NCBI GenBank assembly: GCA_040830545.1
Contig: JBFOMB010000030.1
Span: forward strand, 90,236 to 154,235
Direction of reading: 5' to 3'
Length of the DNA stretch: 64,000 bases
From: HXMU1420-2 sp040830545
Lineage (GTDB): Bacteria; Pseudomonadota; Alphaproteobacteria; Rhodobacterales; Rhodobacteraceae
The position numbers and the translations under genes are program-made. The first letter of the stretch is position 1. Every line of letters starts with the position of its first letter. A model generated the notes under the pieces. It did no database searches. It saw nothing but the letters and a program-made list of their open reading frames with translations, and had not been told where the DNA came from. Positions 1 through 8,789 of this stretch are shown in pieces.

Positions 1-746
1 TTTTCCAGCAAATCTGCCCGCGCCCGACGTTGAAACACGCCGTCAGCCATGGCCAGATCGGTGCGAGAGTTCACGCCCAGCGTTTCCTGTTCGTCGCAGG
101 CAATTGCGGTGACGGACATGCCATTGTCACGCGCGATTTCGACAACGTCTGGCAAGTAGTATTCGCCCTGGGCATTGTTGTTGCCGACCTTGGAAAGCAG
201 GTCGAACAGGCGACCGGAGTCACAGGCCAGCAGCCCGCTGTTGCAGAACCGGATGTTGCGTTCTTCTTCGGTGGCATCCTTGAATTCCACAATTCGCAGC
301 AGGGTGTCACCGTCCATCACCAGGCGGCCATATCGGCCCGGATCTGCAGCGTTGAAGCCCAGAATGACCAGGTCGAATTCCTGCCGTGCTGCGACCATAC
401 GGTCCAGCGTGTCCGGCTGGACAAAGGGCGTGTCCCCGTAAAGCACCACGACGTCCCCGGCAAAATCCGACAACGCGTCCCGTGCCATGTCGACGGCATG
501 CGCCGTGCCTTTCTGTTCGGCCTGTTCGACAACTTCGGCGGCCGGGTCGATGTCCAAGGTCGCGGCCTTCACCGCGTCAAACCCGTGGCCTGCGACAATC
601 ACGGTCCGTTCGGGGTTCAAATGCCCACCGGTCGCCATTGCATGTGCCAGCATGGGGGCGTGGCCAATGGGGTGCAGAACCTTGGGCAAATCGGATTTCA
701 TCCGGGTGCCTTTGCCCGCAGCGAGGATGACCAATGAAACCGGCAT
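1..746 (-). CDS. glmU: Bifunctional UDP-GlcNAc pyrophosphorylase / GlcN-1-P acetyltransferase, N-terminal part
   Basis: Makes UDP-N-acetylglucosamine for peptidoglycan and lipid A in the cytoplasm. Only about 248 N-terminal residues lie in the window, so the C-terminal acetyltransferase beta-helix is beyond the left edge. The protein opens with the nucleotidyltransferase signature LAAGKGTRM (residues 8-16), followed by a PKVLHP stretch. GTAHAV, YGDTPF and GEYYLPD segments follow, as expected for the uridyltransferase domain. The ATG at 746 puts the signature in its normal place. The SD is weak (AGAGA). It is divergent from the aldo/keto reductase. A GlmU truncated to the first domain cannot be excluded, but the match runs to the edge. 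Confidence 0.94.
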   Translation of the reverse strand, partial: MPVSLVILAAGKGTRMKSDLPKVLHPIGHAPMLAHAMATGGHLNPERTVIVAGHGFDAVKAATLDIDPAAEVVEQAEQKGTAHAVDMARDALSDFAGDVVVLYGDTPFVQPDTLDRMVAARQEFDLVILGFNAADPGRYGRLVMDGDTLLRIVEFKDATEEERNIRFCNSGLLACDSGRLFDLLSKVGNNNAQGEYYLPDVVEIARDNGMSVTAIACDEQETLGVNSRTDLAMADGVFQRRARADLLE

Positions 747-936
747 ATGTGTCTCTGTCTTCAAAAAATTGCATAGCTCTTCTAAACGTTGAATGGCGTG
801 GCGCAAGGTAGGAACGCATCAAACATCGTTGCAAGGCGTAGCATTGTTCGGCGGAGGCTTGCGCAAGATTGATTTCGCGTTTCGTTGCAGGTGCTTACGA
901 CAAAGCGATCCATGGCGACAAAAGGGATTGGCGTTG

Positions 937-1929
937 ATGAAGATGATGAAACTGGGGTCCGATGGGCCCAGCGTGTCGCGGTTTGGGTTGGGCGCGATGT
1001 CCTTTGCCGGGATCTATGGCGATGCCACGGTCGAAGAAAGTTACGCGGTTCTGGATGCCAGCGTCGATCATGGCGTGACCCACATTGATACGGCCAATGT
1101 CTATGGCAATGGCCGCAGCGAAGAGATCATTGGCGAGTGGTTTGCCAAGCGTCCCGGCGCGCGGACCAAAATGGTGCTGGCGACCAAGGCGGGCATCACG
1201 CGCAACCCGGATCGGCGGTTCAACAGTGATCCTGATCATCTGAAGGACTCGTTGGATGCCAGTCTGAAGCGGTTGGGGGTTGATCATGTCGATCTGTTCT
1301 ATGTGCATCGCTATGACCGCACGCACAGCCCCGAGGATGTGGCCGGAACGCTGAAGCAACTGATCGACAGTGGCAAAACGCGCGCCGTTGGACTGTCCGA
1401 GATTGCTCCCAGCACCTTGCGTCGGGCCGCGAGCGAGTGCCCAATTGCAGCCGTGCAGTCGGAATATTCCCTGTCCACCCGCGCGCCTGAACTGGGTCTG
1501 GTGCAGGCCTGCGCCGAACTGGGCGCGACGTTGGTGGCCTTTTCACCGGTTGGGCGGTCCTTCCTGACGGATGATCCGTTTTCCTTTGAGCGGGGGCAGT
1601 CAATCCCGTTTACCAAAAATAACCCGCGTTTCATGGAACCGAACTACTCCGCCAATATCGCAGCGACGGATCGGTTCCGCGCCTTGGCCACCGAAATGGG
1701 CATTCCGGCGGCTGGATTGGCGATTGCATGGCTGAATGCGCAGGCGCCGCATATTCTGCCAATCCCCGGCACCAAAAACACCGCACATCTGGCGGAACTG
1801 GTTAGAGGGGCCGAAATTGACCTGACGCCGGAGGATCTGACCAAGATCGAACAGGTGCTGCCCGTCGGTTGGGCGCATGGGGACCGGTACAACGCGTCAC
1901 AATGGGAGGGGCCGGAGCGGTATTGCTGA
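937..1929 (+). CDS. Aldo/keto reductase
   Basis: NAD(P)H-dependent oxidoreductase with the aldo/keto reductase TIM barrel, about 330 residues, the usual length. The catalytic tetrad is visible: Asp in IDTANVY, Tyr in VYGNG, Lys in ATKAG and His in YVHR. A C-terminal IPGTKN segment matches the cofactor-binding region. I chose the ATG at 937 because the family N-terminus (KLGSDGPSVSRFGLGAMS) begins there and AAGGGA lies 9 nt upstream. An in-frame start at 793 would add 48 residues unlike the family, and ATGs at 943 and 946 are alternatives. The substrate cannot be told from sequence. It is convergent with the UPF0261 gene, with a 13-nt gap and no obvious terminator. Confidence 0.9.
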   Translation: MKMMKLGSDGPSVSRFGLGAMSFAGIYGDATVEESYAVLDASVDHGVTHIDTANVYGNGRSEEIIGEWFAKRPGARTKMVLATKAGITRNPDRRFNSDPDHLKDSLDASLKRLGVDHVDLFYVHRYDRTHSPEDVAGTLKQLIDSGKTRAVGLSEIAPSTLRRAASECPIAAVQSEYSLSTRAPELGLVQACAELGATLVAFSPVGRSFLTDDPFSFERGQSIPFTKNNPRFMEPNYSANIAATDRFRALATEMGIPAAGLAIAWLNAQAPHILPIPGTKNTAHLAELVRGAEIDLTPEDLTKIEQVLPVGWAHGDRYNASQWEGPERYC

Positions 1930-1942
1930 CGGCCCCGCGTCG

Positions 1943-3184
1943 TCAAAGCGTGGTTTTCAGCGTACCGTCCGCGATCCAGCCATCAATGATCTCCAACACC
2001 TTGTTGGAGTATTCGATGTCGTTGATGTGGCAGTCCAGAACCGACAATTCGATAGGGTCGGTCATCACCTTCTGAAACTCGTCCACCATTTCGGCCAGCG
2101 CTTCGGGGTCGTGGGCGGGCATGCCTTCTAGGTCCCAGGCATGGATGCCCTGCGTCGGCAGGATGAAATGCACGGGTCCTTTGGACTTTTTCAGGCGGCT
2201 GGCCATTTCACGGGCGATCTCGCGTCGTTCCTGCCCGGTATAACTTGCCGAGGCTAGCAGACGGTTATGCGCGTGATAGGCGCGGTCGCGGAATTGTTCA
2301 GGCACAGGTTTCCATGTGGCAAAGTCAGTCATGTCGCAGAAGGCCGGACCGGCGATGATCGGGATGCCCAGCGCCCCGCCCGAGGTCATGCGATCCGCGC
2401 CCGGGCTGACAACGGACCCATGCATGAGGTTGCCGATTTCCGCAGCAGCCAGTTCCAGCATCGCGGCGAAATAGCCCTGCTTTGCAAGGCTTTCCATCGC
2501 CATGCCACCCATGCCGGTGCCGTGAAACACAGCCAGCGAAAAGCCGCGTTGTTCCAATGGTGCGCGCAGATGCACCATGTATTTGAGCGCGGAAGAGCCA
2601 AAGCTCATCATGCCAATTACGGGCCGATCCGGGTCCGGTTTGACCACCGCCTGCGCTGCACCATAAACGGCCCCGGCGGCCTGGCTGAGTGTTGCCATGC
2701 AGATATCGTTCAACCCATAGAGGCCGCCTGCCCACAGGATCATCTGAATATCCGCCGACAAGCGTTCCGGTGGGATCAGGGCAGAAAACGCGATTGTAGA
2801 TACGACGTATTTCGGAACCCCGATGGGCAGGGCCGCCGCGCAATCCAGGGCCAGATCGGTGCCCATGGTTCCGCCGAGTGCGAGCATGCCGTCAATTTTA
2901 CCCTCTGCGTGCAATTTGGCGGTCAACGCAGCGGCCCCGTCCGCCATGATCTGCATCGCGCGGTTTTCATCACCACTGTCGATGGCGTCCTGAATGGTCT
3001 TGCCCGCGGCTGCGGCCACGTCGTGTTTGGATATGTCAGTTGGTTCAGAGGGATCGCCCAAAACGCTTACATCCATGGACAGGACATTGCCGCCCAGCTT
3101 GCGAATGCTGTCGCAGACGAACAGCAGTTCGGGGTCCTTGGTGTCATAGGTCCCGATCACAAGGATGGTTTTCGTGTCGCTCAT
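1943..3184 (-). CDS. UPF0261 / Tm-1-like ATP-binding domain protein
   Basis: Cytoplasmic protein of 413 residues, full length for the UPF0261 family. This family shares the N-terminal ATP-binding fold of the tomato Tm-1 resistance protein. Recognisable parts are the N-terminal ILVIGTYDTKDPE, the GGTMGTDLA glycine segment near residue 100, GMMSFGSSA near residue 190, and a C-terminal HFILPTQGIHAWD. No biochemical role is established for the bacterial family. It is divergent from the hpa operon across about 170 bp, which suggests shared control or a link to aromatic catabolism (inference only). Confidence 0.88.
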   Translation of the reverse strand: MSDTKTILVIGTYDTKDPELLFVCDSIRKLGGNVLSMDVSVLGDPSEPTDISKHDVAAAAGKTIQDAIDSGDENRAMQIMADGAAALTAKLHAEGKIDGMLALGGTMGTDLALDCAAALPIGVPKYVVSTIAFSALIPPERLSADIQMILWAGGLYGLNDICMATLSQAAGAVYGAAQAVVKPDPDRPVIGMMSFGSSALKYMVHLRAPLEQRGFSLAVFHGTGMGGMAMESLAKQGYFAAMLELAAAEIGNLMHGSVVSPGADRMTSGGALGIPIIAGPAFCDMTDFATWKPVPEQFRDRAYHAHNRLLASASYTGQERREIAREMASRLKKSKGPVHFILPTQGIHAWDLEGMPAHDPEALAEMVDEFQKVMTDPIELSVLDCHINDIEYSNKVLEIIDGWIADGTLKTTL

Positions 3185-3302
3185 TGCGGTCCTCCCGAAT
3201 TGCGCCTTTGCCGCGCATCCATTTATCCTTCAGATCACAGAAGGGGTTCGCTGCAGTATCGCCGGATCCGTCTGACCTGCAATCGGAACATAAAACCCGC
3301 CG

Positions 3303-3331
3303 TTGACAAGTCACTTATTTTTAATTAACAT
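3303..3331 (+). promoter_or_regulatory. Putative sigma70-type promoter of the hpa operon
   Basis: A perfect -35 hexamer TTGACA (3303-3308) is followed 17 nt later by TAACAT (3326-3331, 4 of 6 matches to TATAAT). Transcription would start near 3338, leaving a leader of about 16 nt before hpaF. The palindrome TTAATTAA (3321-3328) overlaps the -10 side and could be part of a MarR-type (HpaR) operator. That assignment is a guess. Confidence 0.5.
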
Positions 3332-3353
3332 GTGTAGCAATAGGGAAGAGGAC

Positions 3354-3737
3354 ATGCCACACTTTCACATCGAATACTCCGGCAACATCGAATCCTGTGT
3401 CGATGTCGGGGCGCTGTGCGAATGCATCCGCGCGGCGGCGGTGCAGATAGACACGTTTCCCCTGGCGGGCGTTCGTGTGCGGGCCACGCGTGTCGATCAT
3501 TATGCCATTGCGGATGGAAATCCCAAGCACGGATTTGTCGACATTTCGATCCGTCTGCGCGGCGGCCGTCCTGCGGATGTCAAAGAGGACGCGACCAACG
3601 CAATTTTCGCAGCGGCACGCGATTTCCTGGCACCGGCCATGTCCGAACATTCCATCGCACTGTCGCTTGAAATGCGGGACATCGACCCCGCGCTATCGCC
3701 CAAAACGGGCACGATCCGAGATCACATGGAGGGCTGA
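3354..3737 (+). CDS. hpaF: 5-carboxymethyl-2-hydroxymuconate delta-isomerase
   Basis: Tautomerase-fold enzyme that isomerises 5-carboxymethyl-2-hydroxymuconate in the homoprotocatechuate meta-cleavage pathway. It has 127 residues, the family length. The start MPHFHIEYSGNI places Pro2, the catalytic base of this superfamily, directly after Met. The PLAGVRVRA and ADGNPKHGFVDI segments match the E. coli enzyme pattern. GGGAAGAGG precedes the ATG at 3354; an in-frame ATG at 3303 overlaps the promoter and would bury Pro2. It is the first gene of the operon, 2 nt before hpaE, unlike the enterobacterial order that begins with hpaG. Confidence 0.92.
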   Translation: MPHFHIEYSGNIESCVDVGALCECIRAAAVQIDTFPLAGVRVRATRVDHYAIADGNPKHGFVDISIRLRGGRPADVKEDATNAIFAAARDFLAPAMSEHSIALSLEMRDIDPALSPKTGTIRDHMEG

Positions 3738-3739
3738 AC

Positions 3740-5248
3740 ATGACAGCGCTTGAGCAGAATATCGAAAAGCTGCAAGGCTACTTGGCCCGGTTCCAGGCAG
3801 AAGGCATTTCGAACCGCATCGCCGGTGAAGATCGCGCCGGGGCTGCCGGGTCGTTCCAGAACATTTCGCCCGTGGACAAAAGCGCGATCTGTCAGGTGGC
3901 GCAGGGTGATGCCAGCGACATTGATGCAGCGGCGAACGCGGCGGCAGATGCTTTTGCCGGGTGGCGCGACATGCCCGCGACCGAGCGGCGCAAAATCCTG
4001 ATCCGCGTGGCCGAAGGGATCGAAGCGCGGGCGGAGGAGATCGCCCTTTGTGAATGTTGGGACACTGGTCAGGCCTATCGGTTCATGTCCAAGGCCGCGC
4101 TGCGCGGGGCTGAGAATTTCCGCTACTTCGCCGATCAGGTCGTGCAAGCGCGGGACGGTCAGCATCTGAAATCTCCCACGCTGATGAACGTCACCACGCG
4201 GGTGCCGATTGGCCCGGTCGGGGTGATCACGCCATGGAATACGCCGTTTATGCTGTCGACGTGGAAGATTGCACCGGCGCTGGCGGCGGGATGCACGGTG
4301 GTGCACAAACCGGCCGAAGCCTCGCCCGTGACGGCGCGTCTGCTGGTTGAGATTGCTGAGGAGGCCGGGCTGCCCCCCGGCGTTCTGAACACCGTCAATG
4401 GGTTTGGCGAAGAGGCGGGCAAGGCGCTGTGTGAACATCCCAAGATCAAGGCCATCGCCTTTGTTGGCGAAAGCCGCACGGGCAGCCTGATCACCAAGCA
4501 GGGCGCTGACACGCTAAAGCGCAACCACTTGGAGCTGGGTGGGAAAAACCCGGTCATCGTGTTTGACGACGCGGATCTGGAACGCGCGCTGGATGCGGTA
4601 ATCTTCATGATCTACTCGATCAATGGCGAACGCTGCACATCCTCGTCCCGTCTGCTGGTGCAGGACACCATCCGCGAGGAATTCGAAGCGAAGCTGGTTG
4701 AGCGCGTGAACAAGATCAAGGTTGGCCATCCACTGGACCCCGCGACCGAGATCGGGCCACTGGTGACCGAAGAGCACTACAAAAAGGTCACATCGTATTT
4801 TGACATCGCCAAGGATGACGGCGCGACCATCGCGGCGGGTGGTGAGGCCGTTGGCGACGAAGGATACTTCGTGCGTCCGACCCTGTTTACCGGGGCCAAC
4901 AACGACATGCGCATCGCACGCGAGGAAATCTTTGGTCCGGTCCTGACTTCGATCCCGTTTTCGACCGAGGAAGAGGCGCTGGCGATTGCCAATGACACGG
5001 ATTACGGCCTGACTGGATACCTTTGGACCAACGACCTGACCCGCGCGCTGCGCTTCACCGACAAGCTTGAGGCGGGGATGATCTGGGTGAATTCGGAAAA
5101 CGTGCGCCACCTGCCGACCCCGTTTGGCGGCGTCAAAGCCAGCGGCATCGGCCGCGATGGCGGCGATTGGTCGTTCGAATTCTACATGGAGCAGAAGCAC
5201 ATCGGCTTTGCCACCGGCCAGCACAAGATTTCCAGATTGGGCGTCTAG
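3740..5248 (+). CDS. hpaE: 5-carboxymethyl-2-hydroxymuconate semialdehyde dehydrogenase
   Basis: NAD-dependent aldehyde dehydrogenase of 502 residues that oxidises the ring-cleavage semialdehyde to the dicarboxylic acid. Family residues are present: Asn167 in PWNTP, the cofactor-site Lys in VVHKPAE (190), Glu265 in HLELGGKN, and nucleophile Cys299 in NGERCTSSSR. The HpaE assignment rather than betaine-aldehyde dehydrogenase rests on its position between hpaF and hpaD. It starts 2 nt after the hpaF stop, so the two are probably translationally coupled. Confidence 0.93.
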   Translation: MTALEQNIEKLQGYLARFQAEGISNRIAGEDRAGAAGSFQNISPVDKSAICQVAQGDASDIDAAANAAADAFAGWRDMPATERRKILIRVAEGIEARAEEIALCECWDTGQAYRFMSKAALRGAENFRYFADQVVQARDGQHLKSPTLMNVTTRVPIGPVGVITPWNTPFMLSTWKIAPALAAGCTVVHKPAEASPVTARLLVEIAEEAGLPPGVLNTVNGFGEEAGKALCEHPKIKAIAFVGESRTGSLITKQGADTLKRNHLELGGKNPVIVFDDADLERALDAVIFMIYSINGERCTSSSRLLVQDTIREEFEAKLVERVNKIKVGHPLDPATEIGPLVTEEHYKKVTSYFDIAKDDGATIAAGGEAVGDEGYFVRPTLFTGANNDMRIAREEIFGPVLTSIPFSTEEEALAIANDTDYGLTGYLWTNDLTRALRFTDKLEAGMIWVNSENVRHLPTPFGGVKASGIGRDGGDWSFEFYMEQKHIGFATGQHKISRLGV

Positions 5249-5273
5249 CGCGGCGCGTCACGAGGAGGAGAAG

Positions 5274-6125
5274 ATGGGCGAAATCGTACTTGCAGCCAAG
5301 ATGACCCACGTGCCGACCATGCTCATGTCCGAGCAGGACGGACCGGTCAAAGGCAAGCGGCAGGCGGCCATCGACGGCCACCGTGAAATCGCACGCCGTG
5401 CGAAAGAGCTGGGCGCAACCACGGTGATCATCTGTGACACGCACTGGGTGATCAACGCCGGGTTCCATATCAACGCCAATGCCCGGTTCGAGGGGCTCTT
5501 CACCTCCAACGAATTCCCGCAGTTCATTCAGGACCTGCCCTACGCCTATGATGGCAATCCAGAGATGGGCGATGCGATAGCAAAGGTCGCGTCGGACAAG
5601 GGCGTGTACACACTGGCGCATCATCTGGACAGTCTGGAACTGGAATACGGCACACTGGTACCGATGCGGTTCATGTCGCGCGAACATGACATGAAGGTCG
5701 TGTCGGTCGCCGCCTGGGCCACCGTGCATGATCATGCCGAAAGCCGCGTGGTGGGTGAAGCCATTCGCGAGGCTGTGGAGGCGTCGGACGAAAAGGTGTT
5801 GCTGGTCGCGTCCGGTTCGCTGTCTCACAAGATCTGGGCAAACAAGGACTACGCCGCCAACAACGGAACATTCACCATCAGTTCCGAATTCAACCGCCAG
5901 ATGGACCTGCATGTGCTGGAGATGTGGAAGGCCGGTGACCACGCCACCTTCCTCAAGATGCTGAGTGAATATGCGAGCTTCTGCTGCGGCGAAGGTTCGA
6001 TGCATGACACGTCGATGCTGTATGGCGCGCTGGGCTGGGACAGCTACACCGGCAAGTGCGAGGTGGTGACCGAGTATTTCCCCAGTTCCGGCACCGGCCA
6101 AACCAACGTAATCTTCCCCGTTTGA
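5274..6125 (+). CDS. hpaD: 3,4-dihydroxyphenylacetate 2,3-dioxygenase, LigB (class III) type
   Basis: Fe(II)-dependent extradiol ring cleavage of homoprotocatechuate. The 283 residues follow the E. coli HpaD sequence closely: KMTHVPTM at the start, CDTHWVIN, LEYGTLVPMR, ASGSLSHKIW, GEGSMHDT, and an SSGTGQ-type ending. His12 and His57 are likely metal ligands of the LigB fold. An excellent SD (GAGGAGGAG) lies just upstream of the ATG at 5274; an in-frame ORF from 5124 overlaps hpaE and is not needed. It is followed after 12 nt by a second extradiol dioxygenase of an unrelated fold, which is unusual. Confidence 0.95.
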   Translation: MGEIVLAAKMTHVPTMLMSEQDGPVKGKRQAAIDGHREIARRAKELGATTVIICDTHWVINAGFHINANARFEGLFTSNEFPQFIQDLPYAYDGNPEMGDAIAKVASDKGVYTLAHHLDSLELEYGTLVPMRFMSREHDMKVVSVAAWATVHDHAESRVVGEAIREAVEASDEKVLLVASGSLSHKIWANKDYAANNGTFTISSEFNRQMDLHVLEMWKAGDHATFLKMLSEYASFCCGEGSMHDTSMLYGALGWDSYTGKCEVVTEYFPSSGTGQTNVIFPV

Positions 6126-6137
6126 CAGGAGGCGAGA

Positions 6138-7121
6138 ATGCCCGTTCCAAGCCCCAACCTCTATCCCGACTTCAACACCATCCGCCTGAGCCATGTCTGC
6201 CTGAATGTCAGTGATCTGGCAGCGTCGCGCGCGTTTTATGTCGACATCTTCGGCCTGCAAGTGGCGGATGAAAATGACAGCCACATCTACCTGCGCGCGT
6301 TGGAAGAACGCGGTCATCACAGCGTGATCCTGCAAAAATCGGATCAGCCCGGCACGGTCGAGGTTATGGGCTTCAAAGTTTTTGACGACGCTGATCTGGA
6401 CCGGGCAGAGGCGTGGTTTCAGGCCAAGGGTCGCCCGACGCAATGGGTGGAACGCCCCTATCAGGGCCGCACTTTGCTGACCTCGGACGTGTTTGGCATT
6501 CCGCTGGAATTCTACAACAAGATGGACCGCCTGCCGACGATCCATCAGGAATACGCGCGTTATCATGGTGTGCGCCCGCTGCGGATCGACCATTTCAACT
6601 GCTTCAGCCCCAATGTCGATGACAGTGTTGCCTTTTACAGCGACATGGGTTTCCGCGTGACCGAATACACCGAGGACGAAGAGAGCAAGCGCCTGTGGGC
6701 CGCGTGGATGCACCGCAAGGGCGGTGTGCACGATATGGCATTTACCAACGGGCGCGGGCCACGCATGCACCATGTGGCCTTCTGGGTCGCAAACCCGCTG
6801 CACATTATCGACCTGCTGGATGTGATGTCGACCACCGGCTACGTGTCCAATATCGAGCGTGGCCCGGGGCGGCACGGCATTTCGAATGCGTTCTTCCTTT
6901 ACATTCTGGACCCGGACGGGCATCGGATCGAAATTTACAGCTCGGACTACCAAACGCTTGATCCCGATCACGAGCCGCTGAAATGGGACCTGAAGGACCC
7001 GCAGCGCCAGACGCTTTGGGGCGCACCCGCACCGCGCAGCTGGTTCGAACACGGCACGTCCTTTGTCGGGACTGATCCGCGCGATTCCGAGCTGGACGCA
7101 ACCCCGATCATTGCACCCTGA
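6138..7121 (+). CDS. Extradiol dioxygenase, vicinal oxygen chelate type (homoprotocatechuate 2,3-dioxygenase-like)
   Basis: Type I extradiol dioxygenase of about 327 residues with two VOC domains. It resembles the homoprotocatechuate 2,3-dioxygenases of Brevibacterium and Arthrobacter: RIDHFN, AAWMHRKGGVHD, RMHHVAFW, NIERGPGRHGISNAF and LDPDGHRIEIYSSDY are all family segments. Likely Fe/Mn ligands are His152, His211 or His212, and Glu265. His198 and Tyr255 match second-sphere residues. The SD is AGGAGGCG. It is somewhat shorter at the C-terminus than the roughly 360-residue actinobacterial enzymes. It may share the hpaD substrate or cleave another catechol. Confidence 0.92.
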   Translation: MPVPSPNLYPDFNTIRLSHVCLNVSDLAASRAFYVDIFGLQVADENDSHIYLRALEERGHHSVILQKSDQPGTVEVMGFKVFDDADLDRAEAWFQAKGRPTQWVERPYQGRTLLTSDVFGIPLEFYNKMDRLPTIHQEYARYHGVRPLRIDHFNCFSPNVDDSVAFYSDMGFRVTEYTEDEESKRLWAAWMHRKGGVHDMAFTNGRGPRMHHVAFWVANPLHIIDLLDVMSTTGYVSNIERGPGRHGISNAFFLYILDPDGHRIEIYSSDYQTLDPDHEPLKWDLKDPQRQTLWGAPAPRSWFEHGTSFVGTDPRDSELDATPIIAP

Positions 7122-7134
7122 GCAGGACAAAACG

Positions 7135-7989
7135 ATGCGATTTGCAAGTTACACAGCCGGCGGCGAACAGTTCTATGGCGCGATTGTCGATGGCGGTGCG
7201 ATTGCGCTGAACGCCGCATGCCCACAATGGCCGACCCTTTTTGATGCGGTTTGTGCCGGTGGGCTGGGCGAGCTGGAAACCGCGGCCTCTGGTCAGTCGG
7301 TGACGCATACGGGTTTTGATTATGACATGGTCCTGCCGAACGCCCGGCGCATCCTTTGCGTGGGCGTGAACTTCCCCGACCGCAATGCAGAATACAAGGA
7401 CGGCAGCGCGCAGCCGGAATACATGTCCCTGTTCCCGCGTTTTGCCAGCGGATTCACTGGCCACAATCGCCCGCTGATCCGCCCGCCGGAAAGTCACAAG
7501 CTGGACTATGAGGGTGAGGTTGCAATCGTGATCGGCAAGGGCGGTCGGCGTATCGCGCAGGCCGACGCCTATGACCACATCGCGGCGATGACGATTTGCA
7601 ACGAAGGCACGATCCGTGATTGGGTCCGCCATGCCAAATTCAACGTGACCCAGGGCAAAAACTGGGACCGCTCGGCTGCAATGGGCCCGTGGCTGGTGCC
7701 CTTTACCGACGCCGCGCAACTGGACGAGGCCCGCATTCTGACCCGTGTGAATGGCGAGGTCCGGCAGGACGATGTGCTGAGCCGCATGATGTTCCCGATC
7801 CGACGCGAAATTGAATACATCTCGACCTTCATGACGCTGGAGCCCGGAGATGTTATCGTGACCGGTACACCGTCGGGGGCCGGGGCGCGGTTTGATCCGC
7901 CACGGTTCCTGAAACCCGGTGATGTGGTCGAGGTCGAGGTGAACGGCATCGGCACATTGCGCAACACTGTCGAGGACGAGGTTACATGA
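7135..7989 (+). CDS. Fumarylacetoacetate hydrolase family protein, HpaG-like
   Basis: FAH-fold enzyme of 284 residues. A small N-terminal domain is followed by the catalytic domain, with CVGVNF, the metal-binding LDYEGEVAIVIGKGG and the TGTPSGAG loop. In the homoprotocatechuate pathway this family provides decarboxylation of 5-oxopent-3-ene-1,2,5-tricarboxylate and the following isomerisation. E. coli HpaG has two tandem FAH domains; this protein has one, so it may do only part of the job or work as a homodimer (inference). The ATG at 7135 is just downstream of the previous stop. Its stop overlaps the hpaH start as ATGA. Confidence 0.88.
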   Translation: MRFASYTAGGEQFYGAIVDGGAIALNAACPQWPTLFDAVCAGGLGELETAASGQSVTHTGFDYDMVLPNARRILCVGVNFPDRNAEYKDGSAQPEYMSLFPRFASGFTGHNRPLIRPPESHKLDYEGEVAIVIGKGGRRIAQADAYDHIAAMTICNEGTIRDWVRHAKFNVTQGKNWDRSAAMGPWLVPFTDAAQLDEARILTRVNGEVRQDDVLSRMMFPIRREIEYISTFMTLEPGDVIVTGTPSGAGARFDPPRFLKPGDVVEVEVNGIGTLRNTVEDEVT

Positions 7990-8786
7990 CGCCAGAAGAC
8001 CACGCGCGCGCCGCCGCTGACCTGTTGGAGGCAGAGCGGACCGGTCAGCAGATCGGGTTGCTGAGCCTGCGTCATCCCGAAATTGCGATGGACGACGCCT
8101 ATGCCGTGCAGTCCGCGATCCTTGCCGCCAAGCTGGCCGAGGGGCGCGAGGTGATCGGCTGGAAAATCGGGCTGACTTCGCGCGCAATGCAATCCGCGCT
8201 GGGGATCGACATTCCTGACAGCGGTATCCTGTTTGACACCATGGCGTTTGACAGCGGCAGCACCGTGCCTGCGGGCCGGTTCATCCAGCCCCGGATCGAG
8301 GCCGAGATTGCATTTGTTATGAAAAACGCGCTGGGCGGGGCAGATGTCACACGTGACGACGTTCTGGCCGCAACGGATTATGTGGCGCCGTCGATCGAGA
8401 TTCTCGACACGCGCATTCTGCGGGCCGACCCGGAAACGGGCAAAACACGTACCGTGTTCGACACGATCAGCGACAATGCGGCCAACGCGGGCATCGTTCT
8501 GGGACAGCAGCGGCATGCGGTGGATGCGTTCGACCTGCGCTGGACCGGAGCGCTAGTGTTCCGGGATGGCGAGATCGAGGAAACCGGGCTGGGTGCGGGT
8601 GTGCTCAACGATCCGGTCGAAAGCGTGGTGTGGCTGGCGCAACGAATGGCGCATTACGGGCAGAGCATTGAGCCGGGGCAGATCATCCTCTCCGGCAGTT
8701 TCATCCGCCCGATTGAGTGCCCCTCAGACACCGACATCCACGCGGATTTCGGGCCTTTCGGGCATGTCGACATTCGTTTTGACTAG
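7986..8786 (+). CDS. hpaH: 2-oxo-hept-4-ene-1,7-dioate hydratase
   Basis: Mg-dependent hydratase of 266 residues in the FAH-like HpaH/MhpD family. It adds water to the dienoate before aldol cleavage. Key segments are EVIGWKIGLTS, PRIEAEIAFVM (metal-binding Glu pair), APSIEILDTR (third Glu) and VIL-like IILSGSFIRP near the end. It is coupled to the preceding gene by an ATGA overlap and is the last gene of the operon. The next pathway enzyme, HpaI aldolase, does not follow. The stop is 3 nt from the convergent HAD gene stop, leaving no room for a dedicated terminator. Confidence 0.93.
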   Translation: MTPEDHARAAADLLEAERTGQQIGLLSLRHPEIAMDDAYAVQSAILAAKLAEGREVIGWKIGLTSRAMQSALGIDIPDSGILFDTMAFDSGSTVPAGRFIQPRIEAEIAFVMKNALGGADVTRDDVLAATDYVAPSIEILDTRILRADPETGKTRTVFDTISDNAANAGIVLGQQRHAVDAFDLRWTGALVFRDGEIEETGLGAGVLNDPVESVVWLAQRMAHYGQSIEPGQIILSGSFIRPIECPSDTDIHADFGPFGHVDIRFD

Positions 8787-8789
8787 CTG

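Noticed and set aside
5133..7130. 665-residue open frame on the minus strand across hpaD and the VOC dioxygenase
   Set aside because: It is antisense to two genes with intact catalytic motifs, has no SD and is His/Arg-rich in the way of shadow frames in high-GC DNA.
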